Positions 10,960-21,605 of a DNA stretch of 64,000 bases are shown here, one piece after another (position 1 is the first letter of the stretch; each line of letters begins with the position of its first letter). The stretch is from Choanephora cucurbitarum (taxonomy: Eukaryota; Mucoromycota; Mucoromycetes; Mucorales; Choanephoraceae), in the NCBI GenBank assembly GCA_025331435.1, contig JAIWNI010000051.1:62001-126000 (forward strand). The letters run 5' to 3'. Below the pieces are notes generated by a model, which ran no database searches, was not told the DNA's origin, and worked only from the letters and a program-made list of their open reading frames with translations. The position numbers and the translations under genes were made by a program.

Positions 10960-12000
10960 GGAGTTGGCTAGGTCGACTTAATGAGCACTGCTTCTTGAAC
11001 CCTCTCTTCTCTCAACTTCTGCAGCACCCTTGGAATCAATTTCCATGGTGGGTGGAGGTACAAGCCTCTCTTTGGCCATACTTGAGTGAATGCATCAATT
11101 ACTGTCGCATTGGGATCCATCCGTCTGGACCAGTATGTCGGCAGCTTTTTGTTTTCCCCTTTGAAGCAAATATATCTATTCTCATGCTGCCCCACCTCTG
11201 TTGTATTCTTTGAAACACCTTCTTGGGAAGTGTCCGTTCGTACACTGGTTTCTGTTCTCTGCTCAGTTTGTCTGTCTTCACGCTCTCTATCCCGGCTATA
11301 TGTTTGTATCTTACTCTCATGGTGTTGCTGGAACATACTTTCTGAATTTCCAGAGCTAACTGCTGTAGTATCGCTGATGCTGCACCACCTGACTTCTTCG
11401 CATACTTTATGGCTGTGGCGTTGTCTGATCGAATCAGGATGGTTGAATATGCGCATTTTTGACTGTGGAGCAATAAGGCAAACAGGATTGTCTGAAGTCC
11501 TCTCACGTTGATTGAGTTTTCTTTTTCTTGTTTGGACCAAAACCCTGCTGTATCCATGTCTATACTGTGGACTCCCCAGCCTGTCTCCGATGCGTCTACG
11601 AATATCTCTACTGCTAGTTCTTTGAGGATTGGACGGACTATGTCTAGACCATTTCGCAACTCGGCAAATTCCATCCACCATTCTAGTTCTGGTTTTGCCT
11701 CCGGTGAGAGGGGGGACAGGGGTGTTCCCATTGTTGTTGGCTTATTCTCAAACTGCGGGCTAAGTCCCGTTGAATGGAACTGGATCCTTAAGAGTGCTTC
11801 TTCTATCGCTGGGAACATTGCTGTCATCTTCCCTAGTAATGATGCTATCCACCTGCACAATCCATCGAATCGGAGGAATTGAAAAGGCAATCTGGAATCC
11901 GTCTTGGATCACTGATAATGGTCAATTGCGTGTTGTTATCTTCTTCCAGTTGTTTAGAAAGTGTTTCAGTCTGGCTTCAGGTTGAATCCCGTCCTGAGAT
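10960..12000 (-). pseudogene. DIRS RT stub plus RNase H and methyltransferase-like motif
   Basis: The stub reads ARLKHFLNNWKKIT and VIQDGFQIAF (about 11975-11885, one stop), the usual start of a DIRS reverse transcriptase. It then jumps at about 11885 to LLGKMTAMFPAIEEALL, which normally follows the RT. RNase H comes next: VDASETGWGV (about 11600), a block around NVRGLQTILFALLLHS, IRSDNATAIKYAKKSG, and RYKHIAGIESVKTDKLSR. After a frameshift near 11080 a segment with HPPWKLIPRVLQKLREE resembles the adenine-methyltransferase-like region of DIRS elements. No YxDD polymerase box is present. Compared with full-length DIRS elements, on the order of 180-200 residues are absent (inference). Confidence 0.8.
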
Positions 12001-12049
12001 ACCGAGTAAATTTTTTTTGGATTATTTCTTTTTTTTTTATTGTGTTTGT

Positions 12050-12938
12050 TAACTCTTTTGTATGCTTTTCTTTTTAAGTTTATTTGTGAGTTCACTAATT
12101 GGTGCTAGAGGTGGAGTTGGGTTCTGCAGAACTGCTGAATGGGTTCCCCCACCCCCTTCTTCCTCTGTAAGTTCCTCCACGGTCCCCGCAGAAACCTCTT
12201 CTGTGGCTGTATGAGTAGGACCCTCTTCCTCTGTTACCTTGAGGTCCTCTAAATCCATCATTGGCAAACCCTCCTGATCTACTTGCTGATGCTTGAGATC
12301 TTTGGATAATTTTGTCGTTATATCTAGCTTTTTGAATTCTTTGCACAACTTCTGTAGAGAAGGTCAGCTCTTTGTCTTCGTCTTCTTCGTCCTCTCCGAG
12401 TGCAAAGAGGTTTTATGAGAGCTTGAGTGCTTTTGTTGCCACTGCTTTGGCGTCGTTGTCGATTGCTTTTGCACTTGCAAATCCGTAGACTGATAAGCGT
12501 CTAGCTTTTTCCATAGTCCGGAGGATTTCATCTTCATCTCCCCCTCCTCTTTCAACGAGGTGTTGCAAATCTTGAAAGATTTCAGACCCTCCTTTTGTCA
12601 TTGACCTAATCTTTTCGGAATCTTTGTACTTGTTGACGATGAATTGATAGCTGCCAGTGTTGCACTTTTTGTGATCAGGGATAGAGATCTTGTTGATAGT
12701 TCTTCCCTTTGTCCATTGCCCTCCTTCATATCGCAAAACGTCTCTTTGGAAGTGTTGCATGTTCTTGGCCAATTCTTTCTTTAAAGATTCTTCCAAAATC
12801 CTGAAGGATTTCTTCAGGAAGTACGTAAGTGGCGTCTCTCTCCGCTGTTGATTGCTCCTCTCCTTTTCCTTGCTCATAGATTTTGAGTAATATTTCGACA
12901 GTTTCAGGTGTAAGGTCATTAAGGTTGACAGTTGACAT
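12050..12938 (-). pseudogene. DIRS-like Gag ORF, frameshifted
   Basis: It starts with an ATG at 12938 (MSTVNLNDLTPETVEILL) and continues through a helical segment (ILEESLKKELAKNMQHF, KGRTINKISIPDHKKCNTGS). It ends in an Arg-Gly-rich tail (GPQGNRGRGSYSYSHRRG, about 12240), typical of DIRS Gag proteins that bind nucleic acid. The frame changes near 12790 and again near 12350-12420. The first 49 codons are almost identical to those at 1-149. Confidence 0.7.
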
Positions 12939-13057
12939 AATTAATCCATGTTGTGCGGCTTAGAAAGATATATAGTCGTCCTCCGATTTAGGGAACTACC
13001 TTGGTTCCCTCGACACCGTTTCCTATATTTCGTTCGCTAAATCGGTGGATGACTGTA

Positions 13058-13372
13058 ATTCCTTGGATTCTTTCTGGTCAACTCACAAATGACACTGACA
13101 GCAGCCAAAACAACAGACGGGTCAGAACTCTCCAGCTTTTCTTTCAATCGAGCAAAACTAAGGCGAAGTGTTTCAGGATACTTGAGAAAGAGTTCATAAA
13201 GACCTTCTCTCGAATATAGGTTCGAGAATGATTCAATGTGCTGACCAAGTCAGGGGATAAGCCTCTAGCAAGATCAGGCGTAACAATATGAGAAAGACCG
13301 TTCAAGGCTGTTCCCATATCTACCGCATGGGGTGATACCAAGTCCTTTTCTGTTAGATTGGTTGTTAGCACA
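13058..13372 (-). pseudogene. AP-3 complex delta adaptin fragment (copy 2)
   Basis: Minus-strand reading gives VDMGTALNGLSHIVTPDLAR and LSPDLVSTLNHSRTYIREK. After a frameshift it gives an adaptin block ending in LKEKLESSDPSVVLAAVSV. Its 13058-13240 portion matches 5325-5508 closely in DNA. This copy extends further toward the protein's N-terminus than copy 1 and stops at the DIRS-like terminus, suggesting the element inserted into, or recombined with, an existing fragment. It is not a working gene. Confidence 0.8.
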
Positions 13373-13669
13373 GGTACGTCAATGTTTTATTAAAACGAAA
13401 GAGTGACAGCCAAACAATCGGTACGCTTGTGAATGAGTTTCGCACTCGACATGACTTCCACCATATGAGAAGAAGCCCAAGATATATTGTAGTCAAGCAT
13501 ATGAAGCTGTTCTTTTTTTTCATAAAGAGTATGTCATTTATTCGCGCTTATACGAAGTATACAACATTACATAAACCAACTCGGCAACAGCAATTGATTT
13601 GACTTCGTTTTGGATTTCTTATGAACAGGCTGCAATATATTTCTGCTTGTTCTTCTTGTTGGTATTATG
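13373..13669. other. Intergenic, nothing recognised
   Basis: AT-rich stretch between the AP-3 delta fragment and the MITE, with no coding signal. Confidence 0.4.
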
Positions 13670-13842
13670 CAATAGCCGCTTTATTTAAGAGTGTGCATAT
13701 TCTTGAGAAATACACTCTTATATTGAGCATACTCTTAAATCAAATGGTATTTTAGCGCTTGAAGCGATTTTCAAGTTGATGGATTGCATTCTTATATTAA
13801 ACATACTCTTAAATCAAATACTCTTAAATCGAGCGACTACTG
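13670..13842 (-). mobile_element. 173-bp MITE (copy 1)
   Basis: This is the inverse-orientation copy of the element at 61098-61270, with exactly the same length. Its inverted ends are CAGTAGTCGCTCGATTTAAG (inverse of the right end) and CAATAGCCGCTTTATTTAAG (left end). Inside, the motif ACTCTTAAATC and its inverse recur several times. TA follows the right end; the left flank reads TG, so the TA duplication is damaged. The CAGT ends and TA targets point to a Tc1/mariner-pogo type helper (inference). Confidence 0.75.
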
Positions 13843-14146
13843 TACCTCGTATTAGATCAGTCAAGGACTTTTCAAACATTTTGTTAAGGAACAAAATCAT
13901 ACACTGACGCAGCGAATCTCAGAATCCCCTTAAGCGCAGATTCAACGCCATGCTTAATAGAACTCAACTATTTAGATCACAGGGTTTCAATGAAATTTAT
14001 CGATTGACAGATTTGCATACAGTCTATTTGCGGAGAAGTCAAGCCTTTTAACAATGCCAAAGTATTGATGAAATCAAACAAGATGTATTTGAAATTTTAT
14101 TGTATAATATCAACGATAATATGAAGAAATAATCCAGTCTACAAAA
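13843..14146. other. Intergenic, nothing recognised
   Basis: No coding signal or named repeat seen between the MITE and the paralogue pseudogene. Confidence 0.4.
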
Positions 14147-14915
14147 GAATAACATGTCTGACTTGTAACCACAGTAGTAGGTGCCGATCCCATTTAAAAA
14201 TAATCAGTATAACATTCAGCAAATACACGATAACAGTTATTTACTCTGTACCTACTAGCTGTGGCGTTTTGTTCTTGATAAGAACCTCATCGACTACAGG
14301 CTTCAAGTATTTTCCGGTAAATGTAGCTTCTGATGATTCAGCAATGCTGATATTGCTGCTGGTCATACTTGCAGTACAAGACCGTAGCCACAGATGATCT
14401 TGGTAGCTTTGGCTTGTTACTCTCAAAGCACAGTTTCAAAGCGTCAGCCTCAGGTTTCTTAAGCTATGAGCTGATGCATTTGCTTGGATGGTGCTTGTCG
14501 AAAGGGAAGATATGGGATAGAGAGCTAAATCAAATTATTCAGTTGGTGTTTGATCTGAAATAAACAAAACTTTGATAACTTACAGGACGCGCAGACTGTT
14601 CAAACAGTTTTCTTGGTTAGCTGCTTTGATACTTTTTGCACGAAAGTTGTGCAGGGCAGTGGTTATATCAATACTATTTACAATGAGCTAAGCATAGCAA
14701 GACGTTAGTGAGTTACTGGTATGCATCTATAGTATGTGCTCAAATATACCTTTTGATTGATGGCCCATTCTTTTTGGCCACGTCCCTTAAAATAATTTAG
14801 CTTCTTTGTTCGCTTAATGTCACAGGAGGAGACAGAGGAGGTGGCTGGCTCTGAAGCGGCTGGCTCTGACGATGGGCCTACAGAGCAACAGTAAGCGCAC
14901 AGCCTCTTTCACTAC
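14147..14915 (-). pseudogene. Decayed inverted paralogue of the 7622-9165 gene
   Basis: The minus strand aligns with the 7730-8605 interval of the PD-(D/E)XK-like gene, including its introns. It carries the EWAINQK, TTALHNFRAKSIKAANQE and ATFTGKYLKPVVDE blocks. A deletion of about 150 bp joins CAAG of one exon to sequence after CAAG of the next, removing an intron and the acidic segment. Similarity ends just after the YKSDML position, so the catalytic-like Glu-x-Lys part is missing. Exon 1 is not found. Not functional. Confidence 0.78.
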
Positions 14916-15101
14916 GGCACAAAGACGTTGGGTGAGCTGCAGTCAATTGTGAAAGATCCGATACAGTTGAGTCTATCACATTTAAGTGCGGAAAGCCCTA
15001 AATGGGTTTTAGATAAGATGGTTTTATGGTTGAACTTGTTATTGAAAAGAGCAGTTAAAAAAGCAGGTGGTAGACGTTCAAAAGATATAGTTTTTTTTTG
15101 A
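14895..15101 (+). pseudogene. Unidentified coding fragment
   Basis: A 68-codon open stretch without an ATG start reads FHYGTKTLGELQSIVKDPIQ then SAESPKWVLDKMVLWLNLLL, and ends KKAGGRRSKDIVFF before a stop. Composition is protein-like, and the upstream CAG at 14889-14891 could be a splice acceptor. I do not recognise it. It probably represents the last exon of a broken repeated gene. Confidence 0.25.
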
Positions 15102-18100
15102 GGTGGCGATTTAAGACAAAAAATACTTATCTTGTTGTCACATGTCGTTTACTTTGCATACGAATTCTTTTGATCATAATCCAATTTTATCAACTTTATG
15201 CAAAAGTAAGACGTTTTCTTATCAACTTGGCCTATTGATAAATGAATGTTTTCTCACTTTTTTTTTTGAAAAAAAAGAGGTACTAAACATATCACCTTTT
15301 TATCATTTCCTTTTTCTACTTCTTTAAACTGCATAATAAAAGACAGGTTTTATTTTGTATTGTTGCGGGGTCGAAAAGAGAACTACAATAAGCCATAAAT
15401 CTTTATCTGTATAACAATAGATATACAACAATGAGTTTATGTTATTGTACTAGGGAAATGAGACACGAAACATTATGCTTTAGGACGCTTGGAGATCTTA
15501 CATTGTAGAGGGACTTGTCAGTATATTTGTTCAGGTTTAGTTTAGAACTGGTTTAACTTGTAAAGATCAAAATAAACGCATACAAGAAAAAACCTGTTTT
15601 TATTTAGAATAAGTATATGTTGCTATTTACACTTATGACAATAGTGTGTCCTACACAGGCAACCTTAGTAGGCTACAAGGAGGGGGAGGATCATTTGGCA
15701 CTATTGTGTTGAGGATATTTTATAGAAAGTTATTCTTTTGGTATTTCAATAAACTTAATCTACAGTATACACGTCTGTAAGATGCGATTCTCGATATTCC
15801 AGTTGCCATTCTGTCCATTCATTCACTTTTAGTTCTAAATATAGTATGACGTCTGCTTCTGTTACCCATCATCCAGTTTATCACCAGTATACCTTGAAAT
15901 GCATTTCACTTACAACAATAAGTGGGCTTGTTTCTTTTTGCTGTTGATACTGACTACAGATGTTAGTGATTAATCACATCTATGCATCATAAATGTTGGT
16001 ACTCTTGTCTCAATATCTCTCTTATATTTACAAGCAGACGAAATGCCTTAAAACAACCATTCTTAACAAATACTTAACTGTCTTAGTTAAGGCCATTTTT
16101 ATAACTTCGAGGCCCACTTGTTCTTTCTATCTGTGAATGTCGTCTTGATTAATCAATTGCATCAACGGTTTACACTTCGGGGTTAAATTCTTTCTAACGG
16201 CAATTCTAACACAACTCTAGATTCGATCCTATCTCCCAAAAAGTTCAATCACATTTATATCAGTAATTGGGGGCAATCTTTTAATGGTTCATTCGGAAAC
16301 CTAATCCGCAGCCAGAAGATCATTATGCGAAGCAAGGCTGTAAAGATATATTCATGTATAGAATATAGGCTTTTGTATAATGAATAGAAATTATTGACCC
16401 ATTCCAACAAATGGACTTCCATGTTTAGTAACCCTAAAGAAGTATGGCATATTAGGAGAATCCTATATCCTGCTGCTCTTTTCATCAATGAGGAGTCACG
16501 TTAACTAATAAGAATATACTGTTCTAATATACGACGGAAAAAGATAAAGCATTCCTTTAGAATCTGTATAAACCGTATTGTGAAAAGAAAATTTAGGTGT
16601 TGCTTATAATCTTTAGGGCCAAACTAACTAGCTCTATTACAAATGGGTTATACATGCAAGCTACTTGAATTAAGAACAGGGCATTGTTGTGTATGTCTCA
16701 TATGTATACTCTATTCAGCCAATCGAATCAGATTTTTCTGAGCTAGTTGGATGTAACAAGTTATTTCAATAAACTATTTTAGCATCCACTTGTCATATCA
16801 AACTAGATTCAGTATAGCTGGCATCATTATTTTTTTTTTTACCTTGACAAGTCATGAATATCCACAGCCACTTCATTGGTTGAACCTGATAACAGTTGTC
16901 TCTTGGATTAGAATCTACCTCCTTAGGATGAGTAGATGAAACGGTCATTAGTTCATTTCGATTACTATATTTTTATCTTGGCCATTAAGCTCTGAATCTC
17001 TTTATATGACAATAAGGTTATAAGTTCGTGATGTATATAGATTCTATATGTTTACAACGTATACCTTTCAGCTTGTATAAAATTATTTTCCTTGGTGAAA
17101 ATAGTCAATGTCTTCAACTCGGATAGTGAGTATAGAGTAATTGCCCTTTTTGCATTTGGTTATGATTCCAAGTTCCCGACAACGAAACAAGCTATGCTGC
17201 TAGTTCCAAAAAAAAAAAAAGAGCACGAAGAAAGAGAAGGAGAATCTGGCTTTGAGCTAATCAGAAGCGCAAGACATACACATGCAAGTATAATGGGAAT
17301 GCATTATTGGTTTAAAACAAGAGACTATATCCAAGCCAGCAGTTGTGTATGTACCCTATTCCTGCGTCTGATGACTCAATCAAATGAAATCTATACCCAC
17401 CTAAATCACCTATCTCTGGGTGTATTAAAAGACATGACAAAAAAAAAGCCAGACTTAATGCATCTCTAGAAGATCAATACCTTTTACTAGGGAGCTGTCA
17501 AAATGATACACACACACACACACTCAACAAATGTTCTCAAGCTGATCTCTTATACTCGGATATCTAAAGCAAATGAAGGAACTCTGCAAACTACTGATAT
17601 TGGTGTAGACAGTCTCCAAGATGTTGGTGTTCTCACATAAACAAAAATAGAAATGAAAACACTATAATTGATGACAATCCATAGCCATTTTCTGACGCCA
17701 TTATTTCAGGATACAGTCATTCTCCCAGGTTCAGAGAATGGCATTGGTTCCCATAAATTGGTTCCATAAATCAAAGTCGCATGCTAAATTTCGTCCCTTA
17801 GATCGGGGAGTTGACTGTGATATTATCAGCAAAAAGAGCCGCCTCATCTGGATAAGAAAGCCTAATAAGGAATGGCTGTTCTGCTATAGCCATTAGTCAC
17901 TGATTGATTTCTCCCCTTTAATTCCTGCCCTCGCGTCGCACTTGTCTGCGATGTATGTATGTAGGACAATATTATCTTACACAATAAAAAAAACCTTATT
18001 TATAGATATTTCTCAAAATGACAAAAAAGAATTAATACGCACTATTTTACAGAAATTAAATAGCTTAAATTTGTACATATTAGGATATTTTCAACATTTT

Positions 18101-18956
18101 TCATCAACATGTTGACCAATGTTACAAAGGATAAATCGATTGTGGAACTTCAAACCTTTTTGCTATCTAAGACAAGAAGGGCTTTCTGAAAGTTCTTTTG
18201 GGGCTAAGTTTCCGTTCAGAGTATGAATCATAAAAAGCCTTTCACAAGAAAACCTTTTTGCGTTTAAGGTTGCCTGATAGCAAAGCTTAAAGCCTGACAA
18301 TTGGTTTAGACTCTGAAACACTAATAAGTAATTATCGTCGTCATCTTTTCTTGTCCAATTCGGGAGTTCTTGACCCTCAAGAGACCTTTGATCTCTATTT
18401 GTAGTGTGATGGTACATCAATCTTCTGATTGTGCTGAAGAAGAATTTTGATTGAGCCCAAGAAGTTTGACTTTCATGCAAATTCGTACAGGAAGAACTTG
18501 ATCTAATATGATACATACAAACAGTTGCTTTTCATGTCAAGGTGTACCACAAATAAAGTTCGTTCTAATCAACTGGCTTGCCTGTATGACATAAAAACAA
18601 AAGGAAACTTGCATTCGGTGTCTTTACAAAAAAAAAGTACAATTAATTATACCATTGTTTTTGTGAATTAGTCCACGAAAAAAAAAAAGACCATAAGATT
18701 CATTGAATTCGCCTCTGCTTTTTCTAGCAATCAAAGCAAATATAATGAGAAAAAAAAATAGGACAAGCAAACAAATACACCTCAAATTCCAATGCATTGA
18801 AGACATGTAATCCTTCATATTGTCTGATTTATTGATATGTCGTACAAGTAGTAAAACCTATCAGATTGATTATTGGAAGACAAGAAAAAAGATATTAAAA
18901 AGAAAGACTGAAGGCTGCTTTTCCATCATTTTGTTTTTCTTTTCATAGAAAAAAAC
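15102..18956. other. Long AT-rich gene-poor stretch
   Basis: I see no supported gene across nearly 4 kb. The longest frames (17092-17469 plus, 18163-18516 minus) have low-complexity or unconvincing translations. A (CA)n run lies at about 17508-17523. The last 100 bp hold the promoter of the pectinesterase, with TATTAAAA about 60 bp before its start. Confidence 0.5.
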
Positions 18957-20021
18957 ATGAAGTACTTTTATCGTATTCTCTTTACCCTCCTTGCTTATGC
19001 TACACTCTCGTTAGCAGCTACTATTAGCGTTTGCCGTACATGTAATCACAAGACTGTCTCTGCTGCTTTGGCTAGTATTCCCGGTGGATCTACTGAATAC
19101 AGAATTGACATTGCTCCTGGTGTTTACCATGAAAGGGTTATTATCAGTCGCTCCAACATTATTTTGGCTAAGAAAGGTAATGGTGAAGTCGTCATTGAAT
19201 ATGCCATTGGTCACGACACACAAAATTCTGGCAGCAATGCTTCCAACATGGCCGTTGTTACTATCACCGGTAGCAACATCCGATTCTACGATATCACAGT
19301 TGCCAACACATACAAGCAGACATTCAACATTGCTAATGTTGCTATTAGCATTCAGGGCAAACAAGTTGGCTTCTACCGTTCCAAGGTTTACGGTTTCCAG
19401 GACACTTTATTGATCAATGAAGGTGCTACTGCTTACTTCAAGAGTTGCCACATTGAAGGCAATGTTGACTTTATCTACGGTTACGGTATTGGTAAGTTAA
19501 AACGAAATCAGTAACAAGAACAAGAGAGTTAAGATATATTTCTCTATTAATGAACAGGTTACTTCCAGAACTGTAATATTGCTTCTAACGGTGCTGGTTA
19601 TGTCACTGCTCAGAAAAGACGCAATCCTAATAATGAAGGTGGTTTGTACTTCAACAGCTGTTACATTGTTCCTACTCTCCCCTCAGGCCCTATTGCTAAA
19701 TCTGCTAATCCATCTCTTTCATTCACTTCCACCTCCAAGACAGATAATACTTGTTACTTGGGTCGTCCCTGGAATCAATACGCTCGTGTTGTCTATATCT
19801 ATTCCCACATTGGTGCTCATATAAAGCCTGAGGGTTGGACTACCTGGACCCGTACCAGTCCTAACACTTCCAACGTTCTCTTTGGTGAATATGGTAACAG
19901 TGGTCCCAGAAGTTCTCTTACTAACCGCAAATACACTACCAAACTTACTCCTGCTCAAGCCGGTCAATACTCTGTCGGTGGCATCTTCGGCTCCACCTCA
20001 TGGATTGATACCACTGTATGA
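18957..20021 (+). CDS. Secreted pectin methylesterase (CE8)
   Basis: Two exons, 18957-19491 and 19558-20021, give 332 residues. The first about 20 residues form a clear signal peptide (MKYFYRILFTLLAYATLSLA). Pectinesterase landmarks follow in order: GVYHER near residue 55, GFQDTL with Asp149, EGNVDFIYG with Asp171, and YLGRPWNQ with Arg248. Asp149 and Asp171 correspond to the two catalytic aspartates of carbohydrate esterase family 8, and the Arg is the substrate-binding residue. The enzyme removes methyl groups from plant pectin outside the cell, fitting a plant-matter saprotroph. Length and motif order are those of a complete enzyme. An AATAAA lies about 70 bp after the stop. Confidence 0.95.
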
Positions 20022-20912
20022 ATTAAGGAAAGAGTATTCCGTTTTATGGATTGATGCCATTGTTTTATTAAAGTATATAGTTTTCCATTTCAATAAAGTC
20101 ATTTGACAATTTCATTCTGTTCTATTATGTCAATTGATAAAGATCGAGTGCTATAAAGCAAAGTAGAAATTAAGCTCAAGAGCATTCAAGTTGGCTGTGA
20201 TAAAAAAAAATTAGCTTAAAAGTAGCTTAATAGACTTATCGTTTAGCAATTTAAATGACTGAAAACTAAGTGCTTCAGCTACTTTTAAGTCAGTCATTTC
20301 ATTTTTTCACCATGGTCATAAAGAAGAAGCTTGTATCATGGGCTTCCGCTGCTAAGCAACTCAAGCTGTATCTGATATTATAACCTTCTGATCTGTCAGT
20401 TTTATCTGTCCAAATTTCTGTTCAATTGTTGTAAACTAGATAGTATCAACAATATCCTACGTTTCTCCGTTTGTTTCAATGTATCATTGTTTGAGCGTCT
20501 CTCTATTTTCTGCTTTGATTACATTTCATCCATAAATGCGAGCCAAGACCTATTGCTTATTTAAGCAAATAAAAATGCAATGCTATCAAAGCAAATGAAA
20601 AGGCTAAGAATGTCTATTCCATTGGAAGAAATAGGGAGGTTTAATTACTGTGTTTGACGCAGTATTCGAAATCTAAAGACTTCATTCAACAAAACTGTAT
20701 GAATGCTATGATATATGTGTTTGTACAATGTAATTTTCCTCTTATTTTAAGACAAAAAAAAAAGAGAGAGGGAATCTAAAGAAAAGAAAGACAATAAAAA
20801 AAAAGTACTTTATGCTTGACATAACCTCATTTCCTTCTTAATGATGTGTGGGCTTAGAACCTATCGATAAAACCATTTCCATGTTAGATACAATAACACA
20901 ATCAAGAGATCA
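20022..20912. other. Convergent intergenic region with interleaved inverted repeats
   Basis: This lies between the 3' ends of the pectinesterase and the ferredoxin gene. No ORF is supported. The notable structure is the pair of interleaved inverted repeats at 20215-20299. Confidence 0.5.
20215..20299. repeat. Two interleaved perfect inverted repeats (pseudoknot topology)
   Basis: Arm A, CTTAAAAGTAGCT (20215-20227), is the exact inverse of 20277-20289. Arm B, AAATGACTGA (20253-20262), is the exact inverse of 20290-20299. The arms occur in the order A, B, A', B', with A' and B' directly adjacent. This is the order of an H-type pseudoknot rather than a nested hairpin. It lies about 200-280 bp after the pectinesterase stop. 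Confidence 0.6.
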
Positions 20913-21605
20913 TCATTTACCATCCACTCTCAAGTTTCTAGTCGCTGAAGGAATACGAACTGTAATGCCATCCAATTCATCATTCATCTCTACTTGACAG
21001 CCTAAACGAGAACTATGGAGGCACAACTTTTTAGTAGAAGTTTATCCTGCTTTCCTGATTATGCCTTACGTTTCAGTCAAGCCAAAAGCTAAATCCAACA
21101 TGTCGTTTTCTTCGTCCGTAGGCTCTTCCATCTTGTCATAATATTCGGGTTCACAAATAACATGGCAGGTTGAACATGCCAATGAACCTTCACAAGCGCC
21201 TATCCATTATTGCCCTCTTGTATCAGCCCTCTGCCTATTCTTTTTAATAAAGAACTTACATTCAAGCTCAATATCGTAACGTTGAGCAAGGTCTAACATT
21301 GTGTCGCCTTTAGTTGCCTTTACATCAATCTTTTCTCCTTCTGCTGTGATAAAGTGTACTGTGTAAGGTCTATTTTTGTTTTGTTTTCAGAAACCGTCTA
21401 TACTCATCAGCTGATCCTTTGTTTTCAACTTACCCTTCACCGCGAGAAATGCCTGATTTACCATGAAACATGCCTATATAAACGTCAGTTGATTGCTCAT
21501 TTCTATTCTTCTGAATCTCGAAACCATACTTGGTGTTGTAGAGAAAGCTCTTACTGAAGTAGGCTTAAACAAAGTTTTGGCAGTAAACAAACGTAACAAC
21601 GACAT
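20913..21605 (-). CDS. YAH1: Mitochondrial [2Fe-2S] ferredoxin (adrenodoxin type)
   Basis: Five exons on the minus strand (21605-21530, 21473-21434, 21369-21260, 21199-21070, 21012-20913) give 151 residues. The first about 25 residues are basic and Ser/Thr-rich ([20 protein letters not shown]), a likely mitochondrial presequence. The ferredoxin fold follows: [11 protein letters not shown], then the cluster loop with Cys78, Cys84 and Cys87 ([14 protein letters not shown]), then DENDMLDL-type residues and Cys124 in SRLGCQV. The pattern C-x5-C-x2-C...C is that of vertebrate-type ferredoxins, which donate electrons in Fe-S cluster assembly and heme A or steroid chemistry in mitochondria. The symbol follows the yeast orthologue. 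Because the exons are short, the gene is easily missed. Confidence 0.95.

Larger units (their letters stand above)
9886..13057 (-). mobile_element. DIRS-like tyrosine-recombinase retroelement, RT-deleted (copy 2)
   Basis: On the minus strand the order is Gag-like, a stub of reverse transcriptase, RNase H, a PPW-type methyltransferase-like motif, and a tyrosine recombinase. This order and the recombinase in place of an integrase define DIRS-type elements. The right terminus (GATGACTGTA at 13048-13057) is shared with copy 1. It abuts the AP-3 delta fragment without an obvious target duplication, as expected for recombinase-mediated insertion. The element is dead: several frameshifts and stops, and the polymerase core is missing. 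Confidence 0.85.

Noticed and set aside
10968..11681. 237-codon minus-strand frame
   Set aside because: Most of it overlaps the RNase H frame, which has clear motifs. Only its last part (the PPW motif segment) is a true continuation after a frameshift.
13545..13565. Sequence TTATACGAAGTATAC, resembling half of a loxP site
   Set aside because: Only part of one arm matches, there is no second arm or spacer, and the region is AT-rich, so chance is the simplest explanation.
17092..17469. 125-codon plus-strand frame
   Set aside because: It starts at a TTG, is Lys/Glu low-complexity in the middle and shows no domain or splice support.
18163..18516. 117-codon minus-strand frame with an ATG
   Set aside because: Composition is not clearly protein-like and I recognise no motif. 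It may be a relic, but I cannot support a gene.
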